From assembly GCF_000496695.1 (NCBI RefSeq), contig NZ_BAUJ01000003.1, forward strand, positions 124,001 to 188,000: a DNA stretch of 64,000 nucleotides. Direction: 5' to 3'. The notes beneath the pieces are model-generated. The model was not told where the DNA came from. It worked only from the letters and a program-made list of their open reading frames with translations, and did no database searches. The position numbers were made by a program, and so were the translations under genes. Positions 1 to 8,520 of the stretch are shown one piece after another. The first letter of the stretch is position 1; the number at the start of each line of letters is the position of its first letter. This stretch comes from Vibrio halioticoli NBRC 102217 (GTDB lineage: Bacteria; Pseudomonadota; Gammaproteobacteria; Enterobacterales; Vibrionaceae).

Positions 1-1
1 G

Positions 2-739
2 GTGGTGGTCAGTTTGTCTATGGTGACCACGCCGCTAATATTAAAAGTACAGTCGTGGATTTATTCGCGCAGCATTAATAGCAGTGATGAAGCGGAATCT
101 CACGAACAGGTACGCGATCGAGAACCGCGAGTTATCGTGGCGGGCTTTGGTCGTTTCGGCCAAGTGATTGGTCGTTTGATGTACGCTAATAAAGTAAAGC
201 TGACTATCTTAGAAAGCGACCCAAGCCAGATAAAACTATTACGTAAATTTGGTTATAAAGTCTATTTTGGGGATGTCACTAATATCGACTTATTACGTTC
301 AGCAGGCGCTGAAAATGCAGAAGCGATAGTGCTGTGTACTGATGCCCCTGATGAGATCATTCGCACTGTTGAGTTATGCCAGCAACATTTCCCTAATTTA
401 AAAGTCTTTGCTCGAGCGCGCAGTCGCGTAGAAGCCTATCAATTACTCAATCATGGCGTGCCAGGTTATTCACGAGAAACCTTTTTGGGCGCGTTAGATT
501 TAGGGCGACAATTGTTGGTTGCGTTAGGTATGCACCCTCATCAAGCCACTCGCGCCGCTAAGCATTTTAATAAGTTAGATAATACTATGCTGAAAGAGTT
601 GTTGCCTCAGCATAGTGATGAAAGTGATTTAGCCCTGCGAGCTAAAGAAGCACGTAAAGAGCTAGAAGAGATCTTTGGTCGAGAAATAGAAAACGAACGT
701 CAGTCGAGCAATTACTGGAATAGAAATGATGAAAATTAG
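2..739 (+). CDS. kefB: Glutathione-regulated potassium-efflux protein KefB, C-terminal part (5' end outside window)
   Basis: Inner-membrane K+/H+ antiporter of the CPA2 family, gated by glutathione adducts. Only the end is present: a hydrophobic stretch (about residues 1-20 of the visible part) that should be the end of the last membrane helix, then a cytosolic RCK_N/TrkA-N domain with the dinucleotide-binding motif GFGRFG at about 48-53 and the acidic residue that closes the second beta strand. The C-terminal tail is charged and helical. The open frame continues off the left edge, so no start is given. The yheV-slyD context downstream favours KefB over the paralogue KefC. The stop codon overlaps yheV by 14 bases, suggesting co-transcription. 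Confidence 0.86.
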   Translation: MVVSLSMVTTPLILKVQSWIYSRSINSSDEAESHEQVRDREPRVIVAGFGRFGQVIGRLMYANKVKLTILESDPSQIKLLRKFGYKVYFGDVTNIDLLRSAGAENAEAIVLCTDAPDEIIRTVELCQQHFPNLKVFARARSRVEAYQLLNHGVPGYSRETFLGALDLGRQLLVALGMHPHQATRAAKHFNKLDNTMLKELLPQHSDESDLALRAKEARKELEEIFGREIENERQSSNYWNRNDEN

Positions 740-926
740 AAAACGATTTATTGCGGGTGCTGAATGTCCAGAGTGTCACGATATGGATAGCTTGCGCTGG
801 TGGGAAGTGAATAATATCGAATGGGTAGAATGTGTGAGTTGTGATTATAAACAGCCTCGTTTGCCCGCAGAAAAGCAACAAAAAGCAAAAGATCAGGATA
901 TGATTGGGATCTTTAAACCAGAATAG
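726..926 (+). CDS. yheV: YheV family putative zinc-ribbon protein
   Basis: Small protein (66 residues, or 65 if the second ATG at 729 is used) of unknown biochemical role. Two CxxC pairs (about C14/C17 and C36/C39) form a predicted zinc ribbon, and the Trp-Trp pair between them is typical of the family. It overlaps the end of kefB and lies just before slyD, the same order as in E. coli (kefB-yheV-slyD). Family assignment is firm; function is not known. Confidence 0.85.
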   Translation: MMKIRKRFIAGAECPECHDMDSLRWWEVNNIEWVECVSCDYKQPRLPAEKQQKAKDQDMIGIFKPE

Positions 927-1012
927 AATTAAGCGCTAGCCATGGCAAAGGTTAGTCTGTATTATTGCGCCTCTTTTTTGAACAGTTGAATAACCAACTT
1001 TTTGGAGTGACT

Positions 1013-1561
1013 ATGAAAATCGACAATAACTCAGTAGTAAGTCTTGCATATCAAGTAAAGCTTGAAGAAGGCGTAGTTGTTGATCAAGCCGGTGTGGATG
1101 CACCATTGGATTATCTACACGGACACAACAACCTAGTAGTTGGTTTAGAAAAAGCTCTTGCTGGCCGCGCAGTTGGCGACAAGTTCAGCGTGACTGTAAG
1201 TCCTGAAGAAGCGTACGGTGAGCACAGCGACGCTATGGTGCAACGTGTTCCTGCCAATGTATTCCAAGGCGTAGATGAACTAGAAGTTGGCATGCGCTTT
1301 TTAGCAGATACAGACCAAGGCCAAATTCCTGTAGAAATTACAGAAGTTGACGGTGACGAAGTTGTTGTTGATGGTAACCACATGCTAGCAGGTCAAACTC
1401 TAACGTTTGACGTAGAAGTAGTGGCGATTCGTGAAGCAACAGAAGAAGAAGTTGCACACGGCCACATCCACAGAGAAGGCGCTCATGACCATGACGATCA
1501 TGAATGCTGTGGTGGTAAAGGTGAGTGTGGTAAAGGCGACGACTGCTGCTCTAACCACTAG
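1013..1561 (+). CDS. slyD: FKBP-type peptidyl-prolyl isomerase SlyD, metal-binding
   Basis: Cytosolic prolyl isomerase and chaperone that also delivers nickel for hydrogenase maturation in E. coli. The start at 1013 is chosen because a GGAG ribosome site lies 7 bases upstream and the protein then opens as the family does (MKIDNNSVVSLAYQV). The FKBP core is split by the insert-in-flap domain (roughly residues 70-125). The last 35 residues form a His/Asp- and Cys-rich tail (HGHIH, HDHDDHECC, GECGKGDDCC) that binds metals. Length 182 residues, slightly shorter than E. coli SlyD. A rho-independent terminator follows. The stop codon lies inside a short tandem duplication (see findings). Confidence 0.95.
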   Translation: MKIDNNSVVSLAYQVKLEEGVVVDQAGVDAPLDYLHGHNNLVVGLEKALAGRAVGDKFSVTVSPEEAYGEHSDAMVQRVPANVFQGVDELEVGMRFLADTDQGQIPVEITEVDGDEVVVDGNHMLAGQTLTFDVEVVAIREATEEEVAHGHIHREGAHDHDDHECCGGKGECGKGDDCCSNH

Positions 1562-1608
1562 ACTGCTGCTTTAACTACTAAAAGTTAAATCACTTAGACT
1601 TAATTTAG

Positions 1609-1636
1609 AAAGCCTCCCTAATCGGAGGCTTTTTTC
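1609..1636 (+). terminator. Rho-independent terminator after slyD
   Basis: Stem AAGCCTCC (1610-1617) pairs with GGAGGCTT (1624-1631) around a 6-base loop, followed by a run of T. It sits between the convergent slyD and slyX genes. Confidence 0.9.
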
Positions 1637-1674
1637 GTTTTACAGGTAGTGCCGTGATGTGCAGCAAATAGAGA

Positions 1675-1917
1675 TTAGTAATGAGGTGGTGGGGTCTCTT
1701 CAGATGGATCGGCAAGGTTAGAGGTATCCATGTTTTTCACTTTACCCACTACGTATTTCATTTGTGTTTGCATTCTTGAAATCAGTAATTGTTGCTGACT
1801 TAGTGCATCATTAAGTTCATCGATGGTTTGTTCTTGAAATGCCGCTTTACACTCAAGATCATCAATTTTCTGATTAAGCTTTTGGATTAGTGTTGAAATC
1901 TCTGTTGTATCTGACAT
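1675..1917 (-). CDS. slyX: SlyX family protein
   Basis: Short soluble protein (80 residues) of unknown function, named from its position beside slyD. Almost the whole sequence is a predicted coiled coil rich in Gln, Leu and Glu (about residues 5-60), ending in the proline-rich tail ETPPPHY that characterises SlyX. It is transcribed toward slyD, as in E. coli. Confidence 0.9.
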   Translation of the reverse strand: MSDTTEISTLIQKLNQKIDDLECKAAFQEQTIDELNDALSQQQLLISRMQTQMKYVVGKVKNMDTSNLADPSEETPPPHY

Positions 1918-2086
1918 TGCATTGAGCCTATAAAATCGATAACGGGGAGCAGTTTACCTTAGATTACCTGTGCCTTCATCTCTATATCCTACCCTTATAA
2001 CCGAATACTGGCAGGGAAATAGCCGTAGGGTTGGCGGGAAATGGACTCTTATAGAAGCCAATCAGGCGATTTAACTCGCTTACTAG

Positions 2087-2113
2087 GGAACTAATCTAAA
2101 TAGTAGGGTCTAA
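2087..2113 (+). promoter_or_regulatory. Candidate sigma-E promoter of fkpA
   Basis: GGAACTA (2087-2093) is followed after 15 bases by TCTAA (2109-2113), close to the sigma-E consensus GGAACTT-N16-TCTRA. E. coli fkpA is a known sigma-E target. The transcript would carry a leader of about 160 bases. The assignment is by motif and precedent only. Confidence 0.45.
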
Positions 2114-2148
2114 GTCCCTATCTCACACATTTTTACTTAGAAATGACA

Positions 2149-2177
2149 ATTAAAGGTTGTGTAGGCGTAATTATAAT
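2149..2177 (+). promoter_or_regulatory. Candidate sigma-70 promoter of fkpA
   Basis: A perfect -10 hexamer TATAAT (2172-2177) has a weak -35 ATTAAA (2149-2154) at 17-base spacing. The start would be about 100 bases before fkpA. Confidence 0.5.
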
Positions 2178-2282
2178 TCGCACACTGACCTGTAATTTGT
2201 TAATTTTAATAAAATATTAACGGAAACAATTTGCACCTAATAGTGCTTAAAGTAGTGGCTAAGCCATGATTTGGAGAAATAA

Positions 2283-3083
2283 ATGAAATCAATGCTAAAA
2301 CTTTCTCTGCTTGCAGCAACAGTTGCCCTAGCAGTTGGTTGTCAAAAAGAAGAAGCACCAAAGACAGACGCAGCAGCCCCAGCCGCAACTGAAGCAGCCG
2401 CTCCAGCAGAAGCTAGCGCAATGCAGTTTAAATCTGACGACGATAAAGCGGCATACGCAATCGGTGTTTCATTTGCAACTTACCTAAAAGCAAGTGTAGA
2501 GAAACCAAAAGAGATTGGTATTGAGCTTAGCGATGAAATGGTACTGAAAGGTATTACGGATTCATTTGCCGGTAATGCTGGTCTTAAAGAAGATGAAATC
2601 CGTACGGTTCTTGAAGGTCTAGACGCTCGCGTTAGCAAGAAAATGGCTGAAAAAGCCGCGGCTAAATCAGCAGCAGCATTGAAAGCTGGCGAAGATTTCC
2701 GTGCTGATTTTGCTAAGAAAGATGGCGTAACCAAAACTGATTCTGGCATCCTTTACCAAGTTGAAAAACAAGGTGACGGCGCGACTCCTAAAGCTACCGA
2801 CGTAGTTAAAGTTCACTACACAGGTACTTTAACGGACGGCACTAAGTTCGATAGCTCTATCGACCGTGGCGAACCAGCAACATTCCCACTTAACCGTGTG
2901 ATTCCTGGTTGGACTGAAGGTCTGCAACTTATGAAAGTGGGTTCTAAATACAAATTTGTTATCCCACCAGAGCTAGCTTACGGCGACCAAGAGTCTCCAG
3001 CTATCCCTGCTAACTCTACTTTAGTGTTTGAAGTTGAGCTGCTAGGTATTGAAGCTCCAGCGGCACAGCCTGCTACTAAGTAA
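2283..3083 (+). CDS. fkpA: FKBP-type peptidyl-prolyl isomerase FkpA
   Basis: Periplasmic prolyl isomerase and chaperone for outer-membrane and secreted proteins. Order of parts: signal peptide (1-19); a Cys at residue 20 in the context LAVGC, which looks like a lipobox; an Ala/Pro/Glu linker (about 25-46); a helical dimerisation domain (about 50-150); and the C-terminal FKBP domain (about 155-257) with [18 protein letters not shown] and [20 protein letters not shown] start with GGAG upstream. Length 266 matches the family. E. coli FkpA is usually described as soluble, so the lipobox is a point of difference. Strong terminator follows. Confidence 0.93.
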   Translation: MKSMLKLSLLAATVALAVGCQKEEAPKTDAAAPAATEAAAPAEASAMQFKSDDDKAAYAIGVSFATYLKASVEKPKEIGIELSDEMVLKGITDSFAGNAGLKEDEIRTVLEGLDARVSKKMAEKAAAKSAAALKAGEDFRADFAKKDGVTKTDSGILYQVEKQGDGATPKATDVVKVHYTGTLTDGTKFDSSIDRGEPATFPLNRVIPGWTEGLQLMKVGSKYKFVIPPELAYGDQESPAIPANSTLVFEVELLGIEAPAAQPATK

Positions 3084-3100
3084 TAGCAAATAGGCTTTAT

Positions 3101-3126
3101 AAAACCGAGGCTTGCCTCGGTTTTTT
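3101..3126 (+). terminator. Rho-independent terminator after fkpA
   Basis: AAAACCGAGG and CCTCGGTTTT form a 10-bp stem around CTTG, followed by six or more T. Confidence 0.93.
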
Positions 3127-3243
3127 GCATTTTGTTTATGATTTAGATCAGAATATTAATGTGTTAATTCAGGTTGCTCTCTCTTTTTTCAAATAATCTG
3201 ATAAACTTTAACTTATTATTTGAATTATTAACTGGATAGATAC

Positions 3244-3957
3244 GTGAACACTGAAATTATTGATGCTGAATCGCTATTAGAGCTGGATTCTGTTGATATC
3301 AAACCTTTTACAGAGCACGACAAGATCATCCTGCGCTCGTATGAAGCAGTAGTTGATGGTATTGCCAGTTTGATAGGACAGTTTTGTGAGATCGTTCTGC
3401 ACTCGTTAGAAGATCTTAATACCTCGGCTATACGCATAGCCAATGGCGAAAATACTGGCCGTCAGGTAGGTTCTCCAATTACAGTTCTTGCCCTTAAAAT
3501 GTTAAAAGACATTGAAGGTTCAGAAAGAAACTTCTCTCGCTCATACTTTACTCGCGCCAAAGGTGGGGTATTAATGAAATCGATTACTGTGGCGATTCGC
3601 AATGGCGATAACCGAGTGATTGGGCTTCTTTGTATCAATGTCAATTTAGATGCTCCTTTCTCGCAAGTGCTGACTTCATTTATGCCAACTGAAGAAGCAC
3701 AAGCTGCGGCTTCGTCAGTGAATTTTGCCAGTGATGTTGAAGAGCTGGTGGATCAAACCGTTGAACGCACCATTGATGAAGTGAATGCGGATAAGATGGT
3801 GTCGAATAACACTAAAAACCGTCAAATCGTCATGGAACTGTATGACAAAGGTATCTTTGATATAAAAGATGCTATCAGTAGTGTGGCCGATCGTTTGAAT
3901 ATCTCGAAACATACAGTGTATTTGTATATTCGTCAGCGTAAGACTGAGGACGAGTAA
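3244..3957 (+). CDS. yheO: YheO-like PAS/HTH transcriptional regulator
   Basis: Predicted DNA-binding regulator of the YheO family (237 residues): an N-terminal YheO-like PAS domain (about 20-140) and a C-terminal helix-turn-helix (about 195-232, with [21 protein letters not shown]). It lies directly before tusDCB, as in E. coli. The start is GTG with only a weak GGAT ribosome site. I find no better in-frame ATG that would keep the conserved N-terminus. Its targets are not known from the sequence; the one-base gap to tusD suggests it is co-transcribed with the tRNA-thiolation genes. Confidence 0.88.
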   Translation: MNTEIIDAESLLELDSVDIKPFTEHDKIILRSYEAVVDGIASLIGQFCEIVLHSLEDLNTSAIRIANGENTGRQVGSPITVLALKMLKDIEGSERNFSRSYFTRAKGGVLMKSITVAIRNGDNRVIGLLCINVNLDAPFSQVLTSFMPTEEAQAAASSVNFASDVEELVDQTVERTIDEVNADKMVSNNTKNRQIVMELYDKGIFDIKDAISSVADRLNISKHTVYLYIRQRKTEDE

Positions 3958-3958
3958 T

Positions 3959-4351
3959 TTGAGCTTAACGTACACCTTAGTGGTGAATGGTGAGGTATAT
4001 GGTGAGCAGTCAAGTTTGAATGCTTATCAGTTTGCCAAAGCTCTGATCAACAAAGGCCACCGTTTAGTGAATGTTTTCTTTTACCAACAAGGCGTCACAA
4101 ACGGCAACGGTTTAACTGTGCCTGCTAATGATGAATTTGATTTGGTTTCGGCGTGGCAGCAGTTGGCAGCAGAGCATGGGGTGTTATTGCAAACATGTGT
4201 AGCGGCAGCCTTGCGCAGAGGTATGGTCGGGCAACAAGAAGCCGAGCAACACCAATTGGCGCAATCTAATCTTGCCGATGGTTTTGAACAGTCTGGATTA
4301 GGCAGTTTAGCCGAATCGTTACTGAGTCAGGATAGGGTAGTGCAGTTTTGA
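3959..4351 (+). CDS. tusD: Sulfurtransferase subunit TusD
   Basis: Part of the TusBCD complex, which relays sulfur from TusA to TusE-MnmA for 2-thiolation of the wobble uridine of Lys, Glu and Gln tRNAs. The 130-residue protein has the DsrE fold; the sulfur-carrying Cys is C80 in [10 protein letters not shown]. The C-terminus [11 protein letters not shown] matches the family. The start is TTG at 3959, one base after the yheO stop, with GAGG 9 bases upstream; no in-frame ATG is available. Confidence 0.93.
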   Translation: MSLTYTLVVNGEVYGEQSSLNAYQFAKALINKGHRLVNVFFYQQGVTNGNGLTVPANDEFDLVSAWQQLAAEHGVLLQTCVAAALRRGMVGQQEAEQHQLAQSNLADGFEQSGLGSLAESLLSQDRVVQF

Positions 4352-4704
4352 AAAGTATTGCCTTTGTATTTACGACCTCACCACACACTACAGCTGCTGG
4401 GCGTGAAGCACTTGATGCGGTTTTAGCAACTTCAGCATACAGCGAAAATCTGTCACTGTTTTTTATTGGTGATGGTGTCAGTCAGCTATTAAAGCATCAA
4501 CAACCGCAATCGATATTGAGTCGCGACTATATCTCAGCATTTCGACTGCTGGATTTATATGAGATAGAAGATTTGTTTGTCTGTGACGCTAGCCTTAATG
4601 ACTTTGGCTTTTCTGCGGATGACTTATTTTTGGATGCGCAGTTACTCAGCGGTACTGAAATTGCCCAAAAACTGGCCGCTTGTGATGTGGTATTAAGGTT
4701 TTAA
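4348..4704 (+). CDS. tusC: Sulfurtransferase subunit TusC
   Basis: Second DsrE/F-fold subunit of TusBCD (118 residues). It begins [23 protein letters not shown] and ends CDVVLRF, both diagnostic. The start codon is TTG and overlaps the tusD stop (TTGA), which implies translational coupling by re-initiation. An AGGATAGGG ribosome site lies inside the end of tusD. Confidence 0.93.
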   Translation: MKSIAFVFTTSPHTTAAGREALDAVLATSAYSENLSLFFIGDGVSQLLKHQQPQSILSRDYISAFRLLDLYEIEDLFVCDASLNDFGFSADDLFLDAQLLSGTEIAQKLAACDVVLRF

Positions 4705-4707
4705 ATT

Positions 4708-4983
4708 ATGTTGCACATAGTAACTCGTTTGCACTTTGTAGAGACTCTATCTTCGTATGTGCTAGAAAAAGACAGCATATTACTGGTTGAAGAGGCCGTG
4801 TATGCCATCAATCCTAAGCACAAATTGCACGCTTGTTTGCCTAAGCAAGTGACGCTTAAGGCTTTGCAGCCTGACGTGAGCGCAAGAGGATTAGAAGCGG
4901 TGTGTGCGACACATATTGAATGTGTCGATTTTGCCGGTTTTGTTGACCTTACAGCAGAGCACAGTAAATCCTTAACTTGGTAA
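4708..4983 (+). CDS. tusB: Sulfurtransferase subunit TusB
   Basis: Third subunit of the TusBCD heterohexamer (91 residues, DsrH family). The opening MLHIVTRL and the closing KSLTW are typical. ATG start four bases after the tusC stop. Last gene of the yheO-tusDCB group; no clear terminator is visible before the str promoter. Confidence 0.9.
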   Translation: MLHIVTRLHFVETLSSYVLEKDSILLVEEAVYAINPKHKLHACLPKQVTLKALQPDVSARGLEAVCATHIECVDFAGFVDLTAEHSKSLTW

Positions 4984-5040
4984 ATACCCCCTAAAAACGA
5001 TTCTAGATAGCGAATATAGTATCGATCTGTCGCGGATCGG

Positions 5041-5099
5041 CTCAGATGTTAAAAAAGATCTGTATATTTCTTGACACCCCTCCCGTCCCCGAATAGAAT
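5041..5099 (+). promoter_or_regulatory. str operon promoter
   Basis: Consensus -35 TTGACA (5071-5076), 17-base spacer, -10 TAGAAT (5094-5099). The A/T-rich stretch 5050-5070 could act as an UP element for the alpha C-terminal domain. The discriminator after the -10 (TTCGCGTCCC) is G/C-rich, as in promoters under stringent control. The leader to rpsL is about 70 bases. Confidence 0.88.
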
Positions 5100-5174
5100 T
5101 TCGCGTCCCTAATTGCACTAGTGTGATAGGGCTTAGATTTTTCACAAAGCTTATTTTAAGTAATCAGGAGCTAG

Positions 5175-5552
<378 letters not shown>

Positions 5553-5564
5553 TGCCCTTCTTGT

Positions 5565-5666
5565 TATAAAGAAGCGTTAAGTAAGGCCAAACATTAAAAT
5601 TACATATTAATTTTGAAGAAACTGTAAAGTTTTGGATAACCTGAAGAAGACAACGGAGAAATTCCT
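5565..5666 (+). promoter_or_regulatory. rpsL-rpsG intercistronic region, putative S7 translational operator
   Basis: The 114-base gap contains CGTTAAGTAAGGCCAAAC, a stretch conserved with the E. coli rpsL-rpsG spacer to which S7 binds to repress its own translation and that of downstream genes. The ending ACGGAG before rpsG is also conserved. Function is inferred from similarity as I remember it. Confidence 0.7.
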
Positions 5667-6137
5667 ATGCCACGTCGTCGCGTTATTGGTCAGCGTAAGA
5701 TCCTTCCAGATCCTAAGTTCAAATCTGAATTGCTGGCAAAATTCGTTAACATCCTTATGGTTGACGGAAAAAAATCTACTGCAGAAAAAATTGTTTACAC
5801 TGCACTAGAAGTTATGGCTGAGAAGTCTGGTAAAGACCACTTAGCTGTATTTGAAGAAGCTCTTGAAAATGTTCGCCCAGCGGTAGAAGTTAAATCTCGC
5901 CGTGTAGGTGGTTCAACTTACCAAGTACCTGTAGAAGTACGTCCGGTTCGCCGTAACGCACTTGCTATGCGTTGGTTGGTTGAAGCTGCGCGCAAGCGTG
6001 GTGAAAAATCTATGGCTCAACGCCTAGCTGCTGAAATGCTAGATGCGTCTGAGAACAAAGGTACTGCGGTTAAGAAACGTGAAGACGTTCACCGCATGGC
6101 TGACGCTAACAAAGCGTTTGCTCACTACCGCTGGTAA
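5667..6137 (+). CDS. rpsG: 30S ribosomal protein S7
   Basis: Primary 16S rRNA-binding protein that nucleates the 30S head; 156 residues, starting [17 protein letters not shown]. It also represses the str operon through the upstream intercistronic region. Ends in HYRW. Confidence 0.99.
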   Translation: MPRRRVIGQRKILPDPKFKSELLAKFVNILMVDGKKSTAEKIVYTALEVMAEKSGKDHLAVFEEALENVRPAVEVKSRRVGGSTYQVPVEVRPVRRNALAMRWLVEAARKRGEKSMAQRLAAEMLDASENKGTAVKKREDVHRMADANKAFAHYRW

Positions 6138-6157
6138 TCCCTCGGTAAGACCTTTAA

Positions 6158-6209
6158 TGCAGCGAGCCTTGCTCGCTGCATTTCTCTATTTTTCAGAAAG
6201 GAAAAATAG
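6158..6209 (+). promoter_or_regulatory. Two adjacent hairpins between rpsG and fusA
   Basis: First stem TGCAGCGAGC (6158-6167) pairs perfectly with GCTCGCTGCA (6171-6180) over a 3-base loop. Second stem CTATTTTTC (6186-6194) pairs with GAAAAATAG (6201-6209). The first is followed by a broken T tract (TTTCTCTATTTTT), so it could be a weak attenuator or a processing site that lowers EF-G relative to S12/S7. Confidence 0.65.
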
Positions 6210-6276
6210 GGTCTATTCATATTTTAAAAGCCTATATTTTTAAAACATTAATAGTCCCTAATAAGAGGATAGAATC

Positions 6277-8370
6277 GTGGCTCGTAAAACTCCTATTGAG
6301 CGCTACCGTAATATCGGTATCGTAGCTCACGTAGATGCAGGTAAAACAACCACAAGTGAGCGTATTCTATTCTATACCGGTCTCTCTCATAAAATTGGTG
6401 AGGTTCATGACGGCGCAGCTATCATGGACTGGATGGAGCAAGAGCAAGAACGTGGTATTACTATCACTTCTGCGGCGACCACCACCTTTTGGCGCGGTAT
6501 GGAAGCTCAATTCCAAGATCATCGCATCAACATTATCGATACCCCTGGACACGTTGACTTTACTATCGAAGTAGAACGCTCATTGCGTGTACTTGATGGT
6601 GCCGTTGTCGTTTTCTGTGGCGCATCGGGTGTTGAGCCTCAATCTGAGACAGTTTGGCGTCAAGCAGATAAGTACCATGTTCCTCGTTTAGTGTTCGTTA
6701 ACAAAATGGACCGTACAGGCGCTGACTTCCTGCGCGTTGTTGACCAAATTGAAGAGCGTCTTGGTGCAACTCCAGTGCCTATTCAATTGAATATTGGTGC
6801 TGAAGATGAATTTGCAGGTGTTGTAGACCTGATCAAGATGAAGCGCATCAGCTGGAATGAAGCTGATCAAGGTATGTCTTTCTCTTATGAAGATGTCCCT
6901 GCTGATATGCTTGAAAGCGCAGAAGAATGGCGTACTAACTTAGTTGAAGCAGCCGCTGAAGCTAATGAAGAGCTGATGGATAAGTACCTTGAAGAAGGTG
7001 AGTTAACGGAAGCAGAGATCAAACAAGGTCTACGTATTCGTACTCTTAACAACGAAATTGTACTTGCAACTTGTGGTAGTGCCTTTAAAAACAAGGGTGT
7101 TCAAGCAGTACTTGATGCAGTTGTTGATTTCTTACCATCACCTGTTGATGTACCCGCAATTCAAGGCGTTGATGAAAACGAAAATGTTGTTGAGCGTCAT
7201 GCCGATGATAAAGAACCGTTTTCTGCATTAGCATTTAAGATTGCAACAGACCCGTTTGTAGGTACTTTAACCTTCATGCGCGTTTACTCTGGAGTTGTCA
7301 AATCGGCTGGAACAGTCTACAACTCAGTTAAAGAGAAAAAAGAACGTCTTGGTCGTATTGTACAAATGCACTCGAACAAGCGTGAAGAAGTGAAAGAAGT
7401 GTACGCAGGTGACATCGCGGCCGTTATCGGCTTAAAAGATGTGACGACAGGTGATACATTGTGCGATCAGAATCACAAGGTGATTCTAGAACGTATGGAA
7501 TTTCCTGACCCTGTAATTCAAATTGTGGTAGAACCTAGATCTCAAGCAGACCAAGATAAAATGGCCATTGCTTTAGAAAAGTTAGCTGCAGAAGATCCTT
7601 CTTTCCACGTAGAAATGGACAACGAAACGGGTCAAACCTTGATCTCTGGTATGGGTGAGCTTCACTTAGATATCATCGTTGACCGTATGAAGCGTGAATT
7701 TAACGTTGGTTGTAACGTAGGTAACCCTCAGGTTGCTTACCGCGAAGCAATTCGTGGCAAAACCAAGGTTGAAGGTAAATTTATTCGTCAAGGTGAACGT
7801 AACCAGTATGGTCACGTATGGCTTGAGCTTGAGCCATCAGAACCGGGCGAAGGTTTTGTTTTTGTGAACGATATTGTGGACGGTGTAGTTCCTAGCGAAT
7901 ACATCAGTTCGGTATCGAAAGGTATCGAAGAGCAAATGATTAATGGTGTGCTTGCTGGCTATCCTATGCAGGATGTCAAAGCGACCTTAGTTGATGGTTC
8001 TTACCATGATGTCGACTCAAGTGAGATAGCGTTTAGAATCGCTGCCTCAATGGCGTTCAGGGAAGGTGCACTTGATGCACAACCAGTTCTCCTTGAACCA
8101 ATGATGAAAGTTGAAATAACCACGCCAGAAGACTGGATGGGTAGTGTAGTAGGTGACTTAAACCGTCGTCGCGGCATTATTGAAGGCATGGAAGACGGAA
8201 CTGCTGGACTCAAAGTTGTCCGTGCGCAGGTACCATTGTCTGTCATGTTTGGCTATTCAACTGACTTACGTTCAGCGACACAAGGCCGTGCTTCTTACTC
8301 TATGGAGTTTAGTGAGTACGCTGAAGTGCCGAAGAATGTGGCTGATGCTATTATTGCCGAGCGTGGTTAA
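6277..8370 (+). CDS. fusA: Elongation factor G
   Basis: Ribosomal translocase GTPase, 697 residues. G1 motif AHVDAGKTT is near residue 17, G3 DTPGHVDF near 88, and G4 NKMD near 142. Domain II ([18 protein letters not shown]), domain IV ([18 protein letters not shown]) and domain V follow. GTG start with AAGAGGAT upstream. This is the str-operon copy; any second EF-G paralogue lies outside the window. The 139-base gap before it is long for an operon and contains two hairpins. Confidence 0.98.
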   Translation: MARKTPIERYRNIGIVAHVDAGKTTTSERILFYTGLSHKIGEVHDGAAIMDWMEQEQERGITITSAATTTFWRGMEAQFQDHRINIIDTPGHVDFTIEVERSLRVLDGAVVVFCGASGVEPQSETVWRQADKYHVPRLVFVNKMDRTGADFLRVVDQIEERLGATPVPIQLNIGAEDEFAGVVDLIKMKRISWNEADQGMSFSYEDVPADMLESAEEWRTNLVEAAAEANEELMDKYLEEGELTEAEIKQGLRIRTLNNEIVLATCGSAFKNKGVQAVLDAVVDFLPSPVDVPAIQGVDENENVVERHADDKEPFSALAFKIATDPFVGTLTFMRVYSGVVKSAGTVYNSVKEKKERLGRIVQMHSNKREEVKEVYAGDIAAVIGLKDVTTGDTLCDQNHKVILERMEFPDPVIQIVVEPRSQADQDKMAIALEKLAAEDPSFHVEMDNETGQTLISGMGELHLDIIVDRMKREFNVGCNVGNPQVAYREAIRGKTKVEGKFIRQGERNQYGHVWLELEPSEPGEGFVFVNDIVDGVVPSEYISSVSKGIEEQMINGVLAGYPMQDVKATLVDGSYHDVDSSEIAFRIAASMAFREGALDAQPVLLEPMMKVEITTPEDWMGSVVGDLNRRRGIIEGMEDGTAGLKVVRAQVPLSVMFGYSTDLRSATQGRASYSMEFSEYAEVPKNVADAIIAERG

Positions 8371-8372
8371 TC

Positions 8373-8424
8373 ATTTAGGCGCTAAATAGAACTGATGAAT
8401 TTTTTCAAATCAGTGCGCCTAAAT
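8373..8424 (+). promoter_or_regulatory. Compound hairpin between fusA and tuf
   Basis: Outer stem ATTTAGGCGC (8373-8382) pairs perfectly with GCGCCTAAAT (8415-8424). Directly inside the 3' arm, ACTGAT (8391-8396) pairs with ATCAGT (8409-8414). Both stems lie in the 150-base fusA-tuf spacer, with no T tract behind. A role in mRNA processing or tuf expression is inferred. Confidence 0.65.
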
Positions 8425-8520
8425 ATTGCGCTAAAGGCGTTTGATGCTTAAAATAGCAAATTCTGGCGCGCCTCGACTATGTTCGGTCGCGGCGAATCAT
8501 AACTAGGAAGGAACACGATC

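Larger units (their letters stand above)
1918..2282. other. Divergent intergenic region between slyX and fkpA
   Basis: 365 bases without a gene. It holds the slyX promoter region on the left and the fkpA promoters on the right. I see a candidate sigma-E promoter (2087-2113) and a candidate sigma-70 promoter (2149-2177). There is also a small hairpin TAGGG/CCCTA just after the first, and a short palindrome (TGGCT A AGCCA) just before the fkpA ribosome site. No RNA gene is recognisable. Confidence 0.6.
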
